From IMG/VR virus record IMGVR_UViG_3300002460_000087, positions 1 to 38,756 of that record: a stretch of 38,756 nucleotides of DNA. One strand, written 5' to 3'. Position 1 is the first letter of the stretch; each line of letters starts with the position of its first letter. Shown one piece after another: positions 37,898-38,756 of the stretch. A model generated the notes under the pieces. It did not search any database. It saw nothing but the letters and a program-made list of their open reading frames with translations, and was not told where the DNA came from. Made by a program: the position numbers and the translations under genes. This DNA comes from a virus.

Positions 37898-38756
37898 TTA
37901 CGATCTGTGAATCGCCAGGGCGTCGAGCCCGTGCGATAAAAAATGTTGTGCGCCTTCGCACGTCTCAATCTCTCTCGGACAACCGAGAGCATACTTCCTT
38001 CCTGTTGAAGGATCACTCAGCAGAATGCGCTGTGTCCCGTCTGCGAGCGTCCTCAGCTCCTCCCATTGTTGATCACGTTCGTTAAATCGTCGATGTCGAA
38101 TCTTGGCACCTGATTCGATGAGATATCGCTCCCAACCGAATCTCTCAATTCGGATGCGACGAACTTCCTCGTTGGACTCCGACTTGATTTGATCAACAGT
38201 CTGCGACTCAGGACACATAACGATCTGTTCGCCATCCGTTCGCAGAGCAACGCCCTGAATCGACCACAACCTCCATCCATCTCGATACTCGACGGCGGGA
38301 CCAACTGGATTATGCAACATTCGGCGATCACCATCCCACGCCACAGTCAGTGGATTCGCAGAAACAAAACATGCTTTATTTGTGATGACAGCTACCTTCG
38401 CAAAACGAATCCAGTCAACGAACAGGCTCAGTCGAGTTGCGTCCATTACGACAACTTCGGAGGCGATCTCGTAGGCTGCCGCCAGCCAAGACCACCAAAT
38501 TGAAATAAGAGGTTTGCACTTGCCAAGCTGGTCGCCAAGATGGCCGCCAAGCTGGTCGCCAAGCTGGTCGCGAAGCTGGTCGCCAAGCTGGTCGCCAAGC
38601 TGGTCGCGAAGCTGGCCGTAAAGCTGGTCGCGAAGCTGGCCGTAAAGCTGGCCGTAAAGCTGGACGCCAAGATGGCCGCCAAGCTGGTCGCCAAGCTGGT
38701 CGCGAAGCTGGTCGCCAAGCTGGTCGCCAAGCTGGTCGCGAAGCTGGCCGTAAAGC
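37898..38756 (-). CDS. DUF6745-like protein with LGDQ tetrapeptide repeats, 5' end outside window
   Basis: Open through the right edge, so the start is missing. The DUF6745-like part shows GPAVEYRDGWRLWSIQGVAL, then EVRRIRIERFGWERYL and a C-terminal helix, as I recall for that family. Upstream in the same frame the DNA at 38522-38756 encodes (D/G/V)(Q/H)L(G/R/Y) repeats, 19 full units of 12 bases plus part of another. The WWSWLAAAYEIASEVVVM link connects repeats and domain with no stop. Annotating from the ATG at 38446 would lose this. Family members with LxDQ repeats occur in other bacteria; function unknown. Confidence 0.7.
   Translation of the reverse strand, partial: LYGQLRDQLGDQLGDQLRDQLGDQLGGHLGVQLYGQLYGQLRDQLYGQLRDQLGDQLGDQLRDQLGDQLGGHLGDQLGKCKPLISIWWSWLAAAYEIASEVVVMDATRLSLFVDWIRFAKVAVITNKACFVSANPLTVAWDGDRRMLHNPVGPAVEYRDGWRLWSIQGVALRTDGEQIVMCPESQTVDQIKSESNEEVRRIRIERFGWERYLIESGAKIRHRRFNERDQQWEELRTLADGTQRILLSDPSTGRKYALGCPREIETCEGAQHFLSHGLDALAIHRS
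38522..38756. repeat. 12-base tandem repeat array with 132-base higher-order period
   Basis: Nineteen complete 12-base units plus seven bases. The consensus on the plus strand is GCCAAGCTGGTC, with substitutions that change residues in the LGDQ frame. Units 2-8 reappear exactly as units 13-19, which gives an 11-unit (132-base) period and indicates recent segmental duplication. The array continues past the window edge. Confidence 0.9.

Noticed and set aside
38446-38730. SLAT/FTAS tetrapeptide-repeat frame resembling ice-binding or structural proteins
   Set aside because: The LGDQ frame continues without stop into the DUF6745-like domain and matches known repeat style; the SLAT frame ends at the domain start only because of repeat phase.
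38522-38756. Possible CRISPR-like array
   Set aside because: Units are 12 bases without spacers and are in-frame coding repeats.
1-38756. tRNA or rRNA genes
   Set aside because: No cloverleaf with a CCA-type acceptor or conserved T-loop and no rRNA segments were recognised on reading; a dedicated tRNA scan was not possible here.

Overview
The window is a double-stranded DNA tailed-phage genome segment (or prophage), not ordinary chromosome. In transcription order, which is right to left, it carries a terminase large subunit, a portal, a scaffold, a probable major capsid protein and a head-tail connector. It also carries virion-accessory genes, a lysis-like cluster, and a replication/recombination module. 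Genes are packed tightly, with many 1-4 base stop/start overlaps. I see no tRNA, rRNA, CRISPR array or insertion sequence. I find no tape-measure gene, and a nozzle-like protein follows the connector, so a short-tailed (podovirus-like) particle is my best inference. The host is uncertain. The replication initiator and the LGDQ-repeat protein resemble proteins I associate with Planctomycetes, so a planctomycete host is a low-to-moderate confidence guess.

Layout. (1) 1-23593, minus strand, is the virion block: terminase, portal, scaffold, capsid, lectin-like protein, Ser/Pro-repeat proteins, connector and tail parts. Interleaved with it are four glycosyltransferases, two SAM methyltransferases and a low-molecular-weight tyrosine-phosphatase-like protein. 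(2) 23602-28181, minus strand, holds exported and membrane proteins: a Gly/Arg-rich secreted peptide, a secreted protein, a secreted metzincin-like metalloprotease, a RimI-like acetyltransferase and a one-TM coiled-coil protein. This is probably the lysis/host-envelope region. (3) 28597-28849 is a divergent promoter region with clear sigma-70 boxes on both strands. (4) 28850-32110, plus strand, holds accessory genes, a dense cluster of inverted repeats, and a coupled HNH endonuclease/serine recombinase pair. (5) 32232-38756, minus strand, is the replication/recombination module: DUF6745-like repeat protein, SSB, two zinc-ribbon proteins, replication initiator, DnaC-like loader, RuvC-like resolvase and Dam-type methylase.

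The most interesting possibility is a phage-encoded virion glycosylation system. Three structural proteins carry long Ser/Pro/Thr repeat domains that look like mucin-type linkers. One of four neighbouring glycosyltransferases combines a DxH motif with the Trp-Gly acceptor-lobe motif, both typical of polypeptide GalNAc-transferases, and has a zinc ribbon inserted in its catalytic domain. Other notable items are the structured region upstream of the HNH gene, the metalloprotease in a window without a recognisable peptidoglycan hydrolase, a UUCG terminator butting against the terminase start, and a tetrapeptide-repeat gene whose true frame is easily missed.
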